This document shows, one piece after another, positions 1 through 7,423 of a DNA stretch of 16,731 nt (positions are counted from its first letter, which is position 1; every line of letters begins with the position of its first letter). A program made the translations under genes and the position numbers. Under the pieces are notes generated by a model. The model saw nothing but the letters and a program-made list of their open reading frames with translations. It was not told the origin of the DNA and ran no database searches. The DNA comes from a bacterium UBP17_UBA6191 (GTDB taxonomy: Bacteria > Muiribacteriota > UBA6191): assembly GCA_002422125.1 (NCBI GenBank), contig DITF01000061.1:1-16731 (forward strand), given 5' to 3'.

Positions 1-660
1 CAGGTAATATACTTTTTCTTGCAGATAGGGATACCATTCTTCCAGATCTCGAATGAGATTGTAATCTGGAAAAGTGACCACCATGTTACCTCGGCGAAAG
101 GTATTTTTCTGATTTTCCCGTATCAAACGCAGGGCTGTTTCAAATTCTACTTGAGCTGGTTTGTATTCTGGGTTGATTTCCAATAGGTTTTTAAGGTGCG
201 TGGCAGCGTCAAAATGTAACCCCTTTTCCATAAAAAGCTGAGCAATTCGAAGCGGGGCTTTATACAGTGTGGGATCGAGACGAAATGCTCTCTGATAGTA
301 TTCGTATGCCTCATCTTTTCGGCCGATGGCATCCATGCATCGCCCGATAAAATAGAATAGATTGGTGGATTTGGTGGCGAGATTTTGAAATGGTAACACC
401 ATTTCCAGGGCCATTTCGTACTGCTGGTTTCGGTAGTATATGGAGGCTAGCTTAACTGCGACTTTACGATTATCAGGTTGATCATGAAGTGCTTTTTTTA
501 GTTCTTCAACCCCAGATTTGTAGTTACGGCGATCCAGTAGCATTCTAGCCGCATGAGAATGGGTGCTTGTTTCAACTCCCGCTATGGCATTCTGCTGCCG
601 AAGTGAATAGCCAAAGGCAATGGTCGACATGATGAATTGTATAGCAAACAATAGTTTCAC
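1..660 (-). CDS. Secreted TPR protein, N-terminal part; possible start of a peptidase-MA-like domain
   Basis: The gene is cut by the left edge; 220 residues are visible and no stop is reached. The start chosen is GTG at 660 because it gives a short signal peptide (MKLLFAIQFIMSTIAFGYS), and an in-frame TAG lies 27 bases upstream. ATG at 630 would remove half the hydrophobic stretch. Neither start has a clear Shine-Dalgarno sequence. Residues about 35-165 form three to four TPR-like helical hairpins, for example LFYFIGRCMDAIGRKDEAYE and the unit ending LLEINPEY. After the repeats comes an amphipathic helix, then the segment GNMVVTFPDY (191-200). That pattern resembles the first strand of peptidase-MA-like domains, which often follow TPRs, but the HExxH zinc motif would lie beyond the window, so this is only a suggestion. 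The product is probably exported to the periplasm or envelope. It follows the kinase gene by 89 bases on the same strand and could be its operon neighbour. Confidence 0.8.
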   Translation of the reverse strand, partial: MKLLFAIQFIMSTIAFGYSLRQQNAIAGVETSTHSHAARMLLDRRNYKSGVEELKKALHDQPDNRKVAVKLASIYYRNQQYEMALEMVLPFQNLATKSTNLFYFIGRCMDAIGRKDEAYEYYQRAFRLDPTLYKAPLRIAQLFMEKGLHFDAATHLKNLLEINPEYKPAQVEFETALRLIRENQKNTFRRGNMVVTFPDYNLIRDLEEWYPYLQEKVYYL

Positions 661-749
661 ATATTTGGGTTCGGAATAAGTAAACTAGGGACAAAGAATT
701 TAACCATTCATAAGTAAGGGTCTGATCTCACCAAGGACAAAACTCAAGC
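661..749. other. Intergenic gap between kinase gene and TPR gene
   Basis: This 89-base gap separates two minus-strand genes. I see no convincing hairpin-plus-T-run terminator, no good sigma-70 promoter and no sigma-54 -24/-12 element. An AT-only palindrome (750-764) overlaps the kinase stop codon but is too weak to call. Read-through from the kinase gene is possible. Confidence 0.4.
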
Positions 750-2936
750 TTAATTTTTAATTAATGTCAGATCTGCTTTGGATGCTAACCATTGTTTAGC
801 CTTTTCAATAGCTGTCCTGACATCGGATGCGCGGAAAGGTTTGGAGATAAAGTCTTGAATTCCTGCTTCTTGACATCTCCGCTTTTCTGACATGGTGACA
901 GATGCAGACACAGCGATAATATATGTATTCTGGCCTGTTTTAAGATTCAGGTTAAATATCTCTTTAGAAGCTTCAACCCCATCCATTTGAGGCATATATA
1001 TGTCCATAAGAATAATGTCATAGGCCTGAATCTTTGATCCTTGTACCATGAGTGTGCCATTGGCAAAAAAATCAGCTTTGACTCCAAAACTACCTAGAGT
1101 TTCTTTGAGCATGGCCGCATTAGTCTGGCAGTCTTCAGCAACTGCAATCCGGTAATGGGTCGCTGGTGTCATGGGTTTTGGCGTATTTTTAGGAGTAACT
1201 GGTATTTCTAGACAAAATTTGGACCCGAGGTTTATCTCACTTTCGACGCTAATCTGGCATTTGAGCAGGCTTGCTAGTCGATGGCAAATAGTTAGCCCGA
1301 TTCCAAGTCCATCGTAGCTTCGGGTAATGGATGAGTCAGACTGCGAAAATGGGAGGAACAATGTGGCTTGATGTTCTTTATGAATGCCAATCCCCGTGTC
1401 TTCTACTTCAATGATCAGCGTGTGACCTGATGGGGTAGGATTACATCTGGATTGAATCTTAATGTGTCCTGACGGGGTGAATTTAATAGCGTTGGATAGC
1501 AAAATATCCACCATTCTATGAATCATGACCGGATCGGATGTCATGCTGTCCACTAATGATTCAGACTTGGGGACTAGAATTTGAAGGCCTTTTGAAGTTG
1601 CGGCACTCATACGGCTTGATATGATTTCATTAAGCAGATCCGACAGTTTAAATTCCTGGAGTTCCACTTCAAAATCATTGGATTCCAGACGGGCAAAGTC
1701 CAGAATGTCTGTTACCAGTGAATTTAGCCGTTGGGAAGAAAGTGTGATGTAGTTTAGGTGGGTGAGTTGCTCTTCCGTAACGGGGGTTTCCATCAAAAGA
1801 CTGGTAAAACCGATGATACCGTTTAGCGGAGTTCGTAACTCGTGGCTGACAACGGCTAAAAATTGGCTCTTGGCTGAACTGGCGATTTCGGCTTCCATCT
1901 TGGCATGGATTAAGCCCTTTTCCATTTCTACCCGATCGGTAATGTCCAAGCAGTACAGGGATACCAAGGACCAATTGTGCTCCAAATGGCCCACTTGAAC
2001 CAATGCTTGTCTTGGTTCAGAGTTAATTGTAAATAGTTCCAATTGGATGGGTTCGTGATTGGGATGATCCAGTGATTCGTTTAAGAGAAGCAGTAGTTGT
2101 ATTTGTGCTTGTAATGGAAACAGTTTTAAGGAAATTGACTTTAACTGTGAGGTGGACGAAGCTTTGAAGTAAATTTGAGCAGTGTGGTTTGCCACAATAC
2201 ATTTGGCTCGAGTCAGACAGGCTGAGGCTTCTTCGGGAAATTTTTCCAGATACGCGCCTAGGTTTGGTTGGGTTTCCCGGATTTGCAAAAGCCAATCACG
2301 CACTTTGTTTAAATTATACAGGAATTGAGGAAACGGGCTGGTGGCGAATAACTTTTGAAACTTTTGTTCGGTTAGTTTTACATCTTGAGCCAGCATCAGA
2401 TTGGCTTGTTCGATTTCCATTCTCACGGCTAGATTTTCCATGGCAATTGTTTCATATCTGGCCTGAAGATGCTTTTTTTCGGCGGCATATTGAGTAAGTC
2501 TAGCGTTACTACTGTCATTAAGCTCAGAGTATTCAAAACATTTCATGGTCATTTCGACGCAAGTAGTAATGGGACTTATCAGTAAATCAAGTGTAGATGG
2601 AGATGCCTCAAGGGGGGAAAGAATCAGAATCAGGGTTCCTAAGAGTGTGTCTTTATGATAAAGCGGGAACTCAAGGCATAACCGACTTTTTTCGTTAAGT
2701 AAGATTCGAGCTCTATTGGTTCTGGTTGGTTCCAACCGAGCTTGAATCTGATTCCACAGATCTGGGGACAATTTGCAGTTTGGAGATTGCTCAATTATCT
2801 GATTATCAATAGATATGAGAAAAAATTTAAGAGAGCATAAGTTAGAGAATGCAGATAGAACTTTTGGAACAATTTCACTGCGAATCAGAAGAGAGCTTTC
2901 TGATTCTTTAAGTAAAATATCTAGTTCTGAATTCAT
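750..2936 (-). CDS. Soluble hybrid sensor histidine kinase (GAF-like, PAS-like, HisKA, HATPase, receiver)
   Basis: The 728-residue protein has no transmembrane segment or signal peptide, so it should sense an intracellular cue. In order I see: a GAF-like region (about 20-130); a coiled coil (about 140-195); a divergent PAS-like region ending in the typical CLDITDRVEMEK (about 195-340); HisKA with the H-box SHELRTPLNG, phosphoacceptor His365; HATPase_c with N-box Asn482 (SNAIKFTPSG), G1 box DTGIGI (513-518) and G2 box DGLGIGL (542-548); and a C-terminal receiver (about 594-715). The receiver has acidic pair E601/D602, phosphoacceptor Asp645 (LMDIYMPQMDG), Ser677 and Lys699, so both kinase and receiver look active. 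There is no DNA-binding or enzymatic output domain, so the receiver must act by protein contact or as a relay or phosphate sink. The ATG overlaps the stop codon of the HDOD gene by 4 bases (ATGA), implying coupled translation. The family assignment is firm; the signal is unknown. Confidence 0.95.
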   Translation of the reverse strand: MNSELDILLKESESSLLIRSEIVPKVLSAFSNLCSLKFFLISIDNQIIEQSPNCKLSPDLWNQIQARLEPTRTNRARILLNEKSRLCLEFPLYHKDTLLGTLILILSPLEASPSTLDLLISPITTCVEMTMKCFEYSELNDSSNARLTQYAAEKKHLQARYETIAMENLAVRMEIEQANLMLAQDVKLTEQKFQKLFATSPFPQFLYNLNKVRDWLLQIRETQPNLGAYLEKFPEEASACLTRAKCIVANHTAQIYFKASSTSQLKSISLKLFPLQAQIQLLLLLNESLDHPNHEPIQLELFTINSEPRQALVQVGHLEHNWSLVSLYCLDITDRVEMEKGLIHAKMEAEIASSAKSQFLAVVSHELRTPLNGIIGFTSLLMETPVTEEQLTHLNYITLSSQRLNSLVTDILDFARLESNDFEVELQEFKLSDLLNEIISSRMSAATSKGLQILVPKSESLVDSMTSDPVMIHRMVDILLSNAIKFTPSGHIKIQSRCNPTPSGHTLIIEVEDTGIGIHKEHQATLFLPFSQSDSSITRSYDGLGIGLTICHRLASLLKCQISVESEINLGSKFCLEIPVTPKNTPKPMTPATHYRIAVAEDCQTNAAMLKETLGSFGVKADFFANGTLMVQGSKIQAYDIILMDIYMPQMDGVEASKEIFNLNLKTGQNTYIIAVSASVTMSEKRRCQEAGIQDFISKPFRASDVRTAIEKAKQWLASKADLTLIKN

Positions 2937-3841
2937 AGATCTTCAATCAATGTTAACAGGTTGTTACCATCTACAAGCTCGCCAGGTAGGTCGTCCATTA
3001 GAACATGAATATCTTTGATTCCAAGATCTAAAATTTTAAGTACATGATTGAAGTCTTCGGCTTTGACACTTTTGTGAGGGGTGTATCCGAGCCCGTGACG
3101 GTTTGCAAGGCAATTGGCAAGAAAGAGAATTCCGGTTTGCCTATTATAAATCATGGAGCGGGATGGCTGAAGATGAAAGGACACAGCCTCAATCACCATG
3201 GGAGGGAATTGCCATTTTTTAAGAATCTGTTGAATCAAATCATGGTGAGTAAAGCCTAGTAGCTCTTTCTCTACACCCTCTAAGCCAAGGGTTGTAAATT
3301 CGGGATGGGTTAGAATCAATTCAAACCAGACATGGGCATGCAAATCCAAAAGCAATATACCTAAGTCATGGATAATACCGGTAGTGAATAAGGATTCATC
3401 CAGACTAGAGTCAACTCGTCTCGCTACCATTCTGGCTGCAATCGCTACACAGACGCTGTGCTTCCACAGGTTGATGCGGGAATAGTTTGTGAATTCCGAA
3501 CTTCCCGAAAACAAAGGGCAGATGGAGGAGGCTAAAGCCAGATCCCGTACAGTTTTTAGCCCTAGCAACACTATGGCTTTATGGATATCTACAACGGATT
3601 GGTTTAAGCCAAAATAGGAGGAGTTGACTAGCCGCAAAAGATTGACGCTTAAAGAGGCGTCCGACTTTATCAGATTTTCCAACTGAGCTACGGTAGACTT
3701 TGGGTTCTGAGTAACCTCTAAAATCTTCAATGCAATAACGGGAATGGCCGAAATATTGGAAATAGTTTTTTCCAGAGAGGCCAATGAAGGTTTGGGTAGA
3801 GACGAGGGGATATGGTAACTAGCAGGAACTTTTTTATCCAA
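2933..3841 (-). CDS. HDOD domain signalling protein
   Basis: The 302-residue protein is almost entirely one HDOD domain (about 25-235), a helical relative of HD-GYP phosphodiesterases usually found in bacterial signalling. Typical features are ISAIPVIALKILEVTQNP near the start, DASLSVNLLRLVNSSYFG, LLGLKTVRDLALAS, LWKHSV (His128), IIHDLG (His158-Asp159) and a later TH-H pair (His199/His200). Some HD-type metal ligands are therefore kept, but the GYP signature is absent and catalysis cannot be assumed. The start is TTG at 3841: it lies 7 bases after a strong AAAGGAG and overlaps the end of the sigma-54 activator gene by 8 bases. The 3' end overlaps the kinase ATG. This position between activator and kinase suggests the protein carries information between them or sets their activity, which is inference. 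The last 65 residues are a non-HDOD tail without a recognised motif. Confidence 0.93.
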   Translation of the reverse strand: MDKKVPASYHIPSSLPKPSLASLEKTISNISAIPVIALKILEVTQNPKSTVAQLENLIKSDASLSVNLLRLVNSSYFGLNQSVVDIHKAIVLLGLKTVRDLALASSICPLFSGSSEFTNYSRINLWKHSVCVAIAARMVARRVDSSLDESLFTTGIIHDLGILLLDLHAHVWFELILTHPEFTTLGLEGVEKELLGFTHHDLIQQILKKWQFPPMVIEAVSFHLQPSRSMIYNRQTGILFLANCLANRHGLGYTPHKSVKAEDFNHVLKILDLGIKDIHVLMDDLPGELVDGNNLLTLIEDL

Positions 3842-5231
3842 TTCTAAGCTCCTTTAGTTTGCGCCACAAGCTGGTTCTGGAAATTCCCAACGATTCTGAA
3901 ACCTGTTTCTGGTTTGCCTGATACATCGCCAGTTTTTCCTCTATCAGAATTTTTTCCACATCAGCGATGCTTGGATTGGGCAGACGGTATGCATGACTTA
4001 AAAAATCATGCAGGGTGTTTAATGGGGGTAGCTCTGCCAAATGGGCCGGAGCCGGTAACAGATTCATGGGCGCATCTCTTTGAAGCTCAATGGGAAGGTC
4101 TTGAGGTTGAAGAGTGTTGCTTTCACACATTATGACAGAGTATTCAATAATGTTTTGCAACTCGCGGATGTTGCCTGGAAATGCGTACTGCATCAAAATA
4201 TTCTCACAGGCAGGGGATACGGCTTGGACACTTTTTTTGTATTTTTGGGCATAATGCATCAAAAATGTCATTACTAACCCAGGCAGAGATTCTTTTCTTT
4301 CTCTTAGTGGTGGAAGGTGTAAATGCACTACATTCAAGCGATAGTAGAGGTCTTCCCTGAAGCGTTCCTCTCGGACAAGCCGCATTAAATCCTTGTTAGT
4401 TGCGGCAATAATTCTGACATTCACGGGAATATCTTCAATGTCACCAACCTTGCGGATCTTCCTTTCCTGCAACACCCTTAAGAGTTTAACCTGAAGTGAA
4501 AATGGCATTTCACCGATTTCGTCAAGAAAAAGAGTTCCTTGATCGGCTGCTTCAAACAAGCCAGTTTTATCTCTATCAGCTCCTGTAAATGAACCTTTTT
4601 TGTGACCAAAAAGTTCTGACTCAAGGATGGATTCAGTGATAGCTCCACAGTTGATGGCCACAAAGGGCTTTTGTTTACGCAGACTTTCGGAGTGAATCCA
4701 ATTAGCTGTAACTTCTTTGCCTGTGCCGCTTTCACCAGTTAAGAGAATGGTTGCATCAGTCGGAGCGACCTTACTGGCAATTCGCATCAGCTTTTGCATT
4801 TTTTCAGATATCTGAAGATATTGTTCCTGATGTTCCGTAGGGCGTTTGACTGCCAAAGTTTTCAGACTGAGATTGCGGGATTTTCTGATTTGAGCATCGA
4901 TGATATCCACAATAAAACTGGGCACGGGCTTTTCGACTACAGCGTCAGCAAATTGTTCCGCAATTTCTCTTCGTTTGATACGATGGTCGAGATCGTGAAT
5001 GACAATCAGGGGGATACCTGGATAAGTGCTGCGAAGTGCCTTTAAGTTTTTACTGTAGTCCTCAGAGAAGCTGGAAAAATAAAGAATAGACACTGGAAGT
5101 TCATCTGCATACACTAAAGTGGTAACCGGATCTCCAGCTTCGAGGCTGGCAGTGGTATACTTTTTTCTGAGGTGGATAAGGTAAGGATTTACGGATAGCT
5201 CACTCAGGGCTAAGACAAGTACAAAATTCAT
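3834..5231 (-). CDS. Sigma-54-dependent transcription activator with a degenerate receiver domain (NtrC family)
   Basis: This 465-residue protein should activate RNA polymerase with sigma-54 by ATP hydrolysis. Residues about 1-115 have receiver-like spacing but not its chemistry. The N-terminal acidic pair is absent, and strand 3 reads ILYFSSF where LxDxxMP is expected. Only a Lys-Pro pair (K101-P102) recalls the receiver active site. The AAA+ domain (about 135-375) is intact: Walker A GESGTGKE (166-173), the sigma-54-contact loop GSFTGA (213-218, Ser in place of the usual Ala), Walker B LFLDEIGE (Asp237-Glu238) and arginine-finger region FREDLYYRLN (291-300). A Fis-type helix-turn-helix ends the protein (about 437-462, QVSESLGISRTSLWRKL). 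The activator should therefore work but not be switched by phosphorylation. The gene starts the three-gene operon and lies 35 bases from the divergent transglycosylase. No Shine-Dalgarno precedes its ATG; a TATAAT sits 7 bases upstream. Confidence 0.95.
   Translation of the reverse strand: MNFVLVLALSELSVNPYLIHLRKKYTTASLEAGDPVTTLVYADELPVSILYFSSFSEDYSKNLKALRSTYPGIPLIVIHDLDHRIKRREIAEQFADAVVEKPVPSFIVDIIDAQIRKSRNLSLKTLAVKRPTEHQEQYLQISEKMQKLMRIASKVAPTDATILLTGESGTGKEVTANWIHSESLRKQKPFVAINCGAITESILESELFGHKKGSFTGADRDKTGLFEAADQGTLFLDEIGEMPFSLQVKLLRVLQERKIRKVGDIEDIPVNVRIIAATNKDLMRLVREERFREDLYYRLNVVHLHLPPLRERKESLPGLVMTFLMHYAQKYKKSVQAVSPACENILMQYAFPGNIRELQNIIEYSVIMCESNTLQPQDLPIELQRDAPMNLLPAPAHLAELPPLNTLHDFLSHAYRLPNPSIADVEKILIEEKLAMYQANQKQVSESLGISRTSLWRKLKELRIG
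3849..3855 (-). promoter_or_regulatory. Strong ribosome binding site deciding the TTG start of the HDOD gene
   Basis: Minus-strand AAAGGAG lies inside the last codons of the sigma-54 activator gene, with 7 bases between it and TTG at 3841. It is one of the best Shine-Dalgarno matches in the window. It supports the rare TTG start and independent re-initiation at the overlap. Confidence 0.75.
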
Positions 5232-5238
5232 ACATAAT

Positions 5239-5244
5239 ATTATA
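5239..5244 (-). promoter_or_regulatory. Candidate -10 element of the signalling operon
   Basis: A perfect TATAAT on the minus strand lies 7 bases before the ATG at 5231. No good -35 is found at 16-18 bases. If it is used, transcription would begin at or within a base or two of the start codon, giving a leaderless message. This would fit the missing Shine-Dalgarno. The 35-base divergent gap (5232-5266) leaves little room for any other arrangement. Confidence 0.35.
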
Positions 5245-5266
5245 CAGCTTAGTCGGTCCAGTCTAT

Positions 5267-6346
5267 ATGCGAATTTTATTTATACTCCTCTCCATCTGGA
5301 TACCATGTGCTTTTTTTGTTTTAAAGTCTCGTATAGATAGCATTCACAAAATTCTGACTGCTCAGATAATGATGAATCATTTTGGATCGTGTGAATTGGA
5401 TTCAGAAAGATTTCACTTGGGGGCAATTGGCCCTACTGACTACCTGGTATGGTTGCAGGCCCAGGAAACAGAGTTTTTGGGATTGTTAGGCAGCCGGCAA
5501 ATCTCGGAGTATTGGCAAGGTATTGAACTAGCTGAAGAAAAATTTCACACAAAAGATATGTCAGAAGTTTTACAGGTAGTTAAGGAAACTTGGACCAAGG
5601 TGGCAGGGGTCTCATCGATAAAGCAGGTTCATCAAGTGAGACTAGCTGTAGTTAAGTCGAATTTCTCCAGCCCCATTTTAAATACACTGTTAAAATCGGG
5701 GGCCTATCAGAATCATGACAAAGAGATGGTGATTAGTGGGAAACACATAGAGTTATCTCTTAGAGCGGCAGTATTAATATATAAAGTTTTGGCATGCAGG
5801 GCTCTTTTTAAAGACTCAGAATACGGGGCTGAAAGACGATGGCTGGTGCAAAACTTTTCTTCTTTACAGCTTTACGAGGTTTTTGGATATTCTCCATTAC
5901 GGCTTTTGTATCCAAGGCCTTATGAGGAATATGTTGTTAGTGCCGCCTCCAGTCAGCAGGTTTCATCGGCTTTAACCTTTGCCATTATGAAGACGGAGTC
6001 GGGGTTTAATCCACAAGTTGTTTCTAAGGCTGGAGCGGTGGGCTTAATGCAGGTGATGCCAAGCACGGCCACAGGTCTATTGAATAAAAAAGGTCAACAG
6101 GTAAGTCCCTTGGATTTACATGAACCAAAAACGGGAATAGGATATGGAGCACAATATCTGGCTCATGTCATATCTAGGTATTCCAGTCTCGAGGAGGCTT
6201 TGGCCGCTTACAATGCCGGTCCCACTCCAGTGAAGCGGTGGCAGTCCCGCCCCGGCAGCTTTTTTGAAAATATTGGATATTTGGAAACCCGCAATTATGT
6301 CCTCAAGGTTTTACTGGATTACAAGATGTACGCCGATCTCTACTGA
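5267..6346 (+). CDS. SLT70-type lytic transglycosylase (GH23)
   Basis: The 359-residue protein cleaves the MurNAc-GlcNAc bond of peptidoglycan with formation of 1,6-anhydro-MurNAc. Residues about 1-20 (RILFILLSIWIPCAFFVL) form a hydrophobic signal or anchor with one Cys at position 14; the following residues do not make it a clear lipobox. Residues about 30-210 are a helical region without a recognised domain. The catalytic SLT domain is at about 215-350. It begins with the LYPRPYEEYV element typical of this family, followed by the catalytic Glu244 in MKTESGFNP, the GLMQVMP motif (259-265), GIGYGAQYL (290-298) and AYNAGP (314-319). All hallmark motifs are present, so it should be active in the periplasm. 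It is the only plus-strand gene. The N-terminal part is much shorter than the ring-forming U-domain of E. coli Slt, so it is not a full Slt70. Confidence 0.95.
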   Translation: MRILFILLSIWIPCAFFVLKSRIDSIHKILTAQIMMNHFGSCELDSERFHLGAIGPTDYLVWLQAQETEFLGLLGSRQISEYWQGIELAEEKFHTKDMSEVLQVVKETWTKVAGVSSIKQVHQVRLAVVKSNFSSPILNTLLKSGAYQNHDKEMVISGKHIELSLRAAVLIYKVLACRALFKDSEYGAERRWLVQNFSSLQLYEVFGYSPLRLLYPRPYEEYVVSAASSQQVSSALTFAIMKTESGFNPQVVSKAGAVGLMQVMPSTATGLLNKKGQQVSPLDLHEPKTGIGYGAQYLAHVISRYSSLEEALAAYNAGPTPVKRWQSRPGSFFENIGYLETRNYVLKVLLDYKMYADLY

Positions 6347-6412
6347 TTTTGCGGATGCATAATTGGGCTATGTCTAATGCGCCTGAATTAGCGTAACTGC
6401 GTATAATGTATC

Positions 6413-6425
6413 TTATGTTAACTAA
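6413..6425 (+). repeat. 13-bp repeat TTATGTTAACTAA, copy 1
   Basis: This sequence is repeated exactly in opposite orientation at 7424-7436, on the other side of the HTH/coiled-coil gene. The centre GTTAAC is a perfect palindrome and the outer TTA/TAA are also inverted but off by one base, so each copy resembles a small operator. The match stops at 13 bp on both sides. A 13-bp match can occur by chance in a window this size; the notable point is that both copies are intergenic and flank one gene. Confidence 0.45.
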
Positions 6426-6516
6426 TGTTTGGAAGTCCCCTAAAATCATCGATCGAAAATAGGCAAATTACGATCATAACTAAGCTGTCGGATACATGAG
6501 AGTCCAAAATCAGGTC

Positions 6517-6533
6517 GCCCCTTGTAATGGGGC
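6517..6533 (-). terminator. Weak terminator-like hairpin after the HTH/coiled-coil gene
   Basis: On the minus strand GCCCC-ATTACAA-GGGGC lies 5 bases after the TGA of the HTH/coiled-coil gene. The stem is five G:C pairs, but the following sequence is GACCTGATTTT rather than an immediate T-run, so termination efficiency is doubtful. Read on the plus strand, it has no T-run at all. Confidence 0.3.
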
Positions 6534-6538
6534 CAAAA

Positions 6539-7333
6539 TCATGTCAGGGCGCGAAATGAGGTCTGAAGCCTTCGGATGTTAGACATAGTAGATTGAATTT
6601 GTGCGCGAAGTTTGCGTTTCAGGCCCCATTCATAAAAATGGCACCCATCAAGCTGTTCCTGCAATTCACGAAGTCGAATGAATTGCTCCTCGAGTTTTTG
6701 GCGCTTTTCCTCTTCTTGTCTCAGTTGATTTTTGAAAGTCAGTGCGACTTTAAGGCTTTGATTAAACCGGGATTCAGTATCAAGAAGCTCCTGTTTTGTT
6801 TGTTCCTCAAGATCGCGAAGCTGTTTGGTTTCGGATTCCAGGTGTTTGGCCCTTTGTTCTGCGAATTCAAGCAGTTCGTTGCGCTCCTGAATCTCCAATT
6901 CTTTACTCCGAAGCTTTTCCTGATACTCCAACAAAGGGATGCTTTGCATGGATTGTAACTGGTATTGTTTCAGATGTTCGCTGGATTCTTTTAAGGCTTG
7001 CTCAAGATCATGAATGCGGGTTTGCAGAGAGGAGATATATTCCGTAAGATTTTTTTGGTCTTCCTGTCGCAGGGACGGGCCAATCAATTCTGAGTCTTTT
7101 GCATTGCTCAGAGTAGAATTGGAAATTGCCATGACAGGTAGTTGCTCACTTCTAGCCAGGCTTTCAATATCAGATTTAAGAAAATAGGAGCGGTTCCCAA
7201 TTTTCTTCTTTACTGACAAGAGTCCATTGGAGATGTAGTGGGTGTAGATTTTTGTCCGTCCGCAATTGAGTAAATTACAAGCATCCTGAACGGAAACAAA
7301 CTGATCATTTGAAAAACGGTTATCCCTTTCCAT
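6539..7333 (-). CDS. Helix-turn-helix protein with long coiled coil, possible nucleoid or partition protein
   Basis: I choose ATG at 7333 (264 residues). An in-frame TTG at 7372 would add 13 residues but has no ribosome binding site. Residues about 12-60 form an excisionase/MerR-like helix-turn-helix: FVSVQDACNLLNCGRTKIYT is the recognition unit and VKKKIGNRSYFLKSDI the wing. A low-complexity linker (about 62-95) follows. Residues about 98-232 are charged heptad-like coiled coil rich in Glu, Gln, Lys and Leu, and the C-terminal 30 residues are basic (GLKRKLRAQIQ). A MerR-like head plus a long coiled coil is the architecture of RacA-type chromosome-anchoring proteins and is broadly similar to KfrA. 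Sequence identity to either cannot be judged here, so this is an analogy only. There is no sensor or enzyme domain. The gene is bracketed by inverted copies of a 13-bp sequence that could be its binding sites. It may equally be an ordinary regulator. Confidence 0.85.
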   Translation of the reverse strand: MERDNRFSNDQFVSVQDACNLLNCGRTKIYTHYISNGLLSVKKKIGNRSYFLKSDIESLARSEQLPVMAISNSTLSNAKDSELIGPSLRQEDQKNLTEYISSLQTRIHDLEQALKESSEHLKQYQLQSMQSIPLLEYQEKLRSKELEIQERNELLEFAEQRAKHLESETKQLRDLEEQTKQELLDTESRFNQSLKVALTFKNQLRQEEEKRQKLEEQFIRLRELQEQLDGCHFYEWGLKRKLRAQIQSTMSNIRRLQTSFRALT

Positions 7334-7339
7334 GTGAAC

Positions 7340-7345
7340 ATTGTA
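7340..7345 (-). promoter_or_regulatory. Candidate -10 element of the HTH/coiled-coil gene
   Basis: TACAAT on the minus strand (5 of 6 matches to TATAAT) ends exactly 6 bases before the ATG at 7333. That spacing would place the transcription start on the A of the start codon. There is no Shine-Dalgarno sequence before this ATG. No convincing -35 is seen at 16-18 bases. Confidence 0.3.
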
Positions 7346-7423
7346 TCGGAAATCGTTGCAAATGGATAACAAAAGAATCTGTTCGCTACTGTTTGACAGA
7401 AGAAACTTTTGCTCTCCCCTGCT

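Larger units (their letters stand above)
6347..6538. other. Intergenic region between two converging genes
   Basis: These 192 bases lie between the 3' ends of the transglycosylase and the HTH/coiled-coil gene. They hold a plus-strand TATAAT (6402-6407) without a recognisable -35, one copy of a 13-bp inverted repeat (6413-6425), a 9-bp direct repeat CCAAAATCA (6504-6512 and 6533-6541) and a short GC hairpin (6517-6533). The only open frames are a few codons long. No tRNA or known RNA fold was recognised. Confidence 0.5.

Noticed and set aside
750..764. AT-only palindrome at the kinase stop codon as a terminator
   Set aside because: Six A:T pairs with a 3-base loop and no G:C pairs would not form a stable terminator.
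5245..5262. Sigma-54 -24/-12 promoter on the minus strand (TGGACC...AGCTGT) before the activator gene
   Set aside because: The GG to GC spacing is 9 instead of 10 bases and the flanking bases match poorly.
6646..6666. Plus-strand TGGCAC...AAGCT with correct GG-N10-GC spacing
   Set aside because: It lies inside the coding region of the opposite-strand HTH gene, lacks the TT before GC and has no plus-strand gene downstream.
7372..7372. TTG at 7372 as the start of the HTH/coiled-coil gene
   Set aside because: No ribosome site, and the extra 13 residues are not part of the HTH fold; ATG at 7333 is simpler.
7394..7399. Plus-strand TTGACA as a promoter -35
   Set aside because: No -10 hexamer at 16-18 bases, and the DNA downstream has no plus-strand gene.
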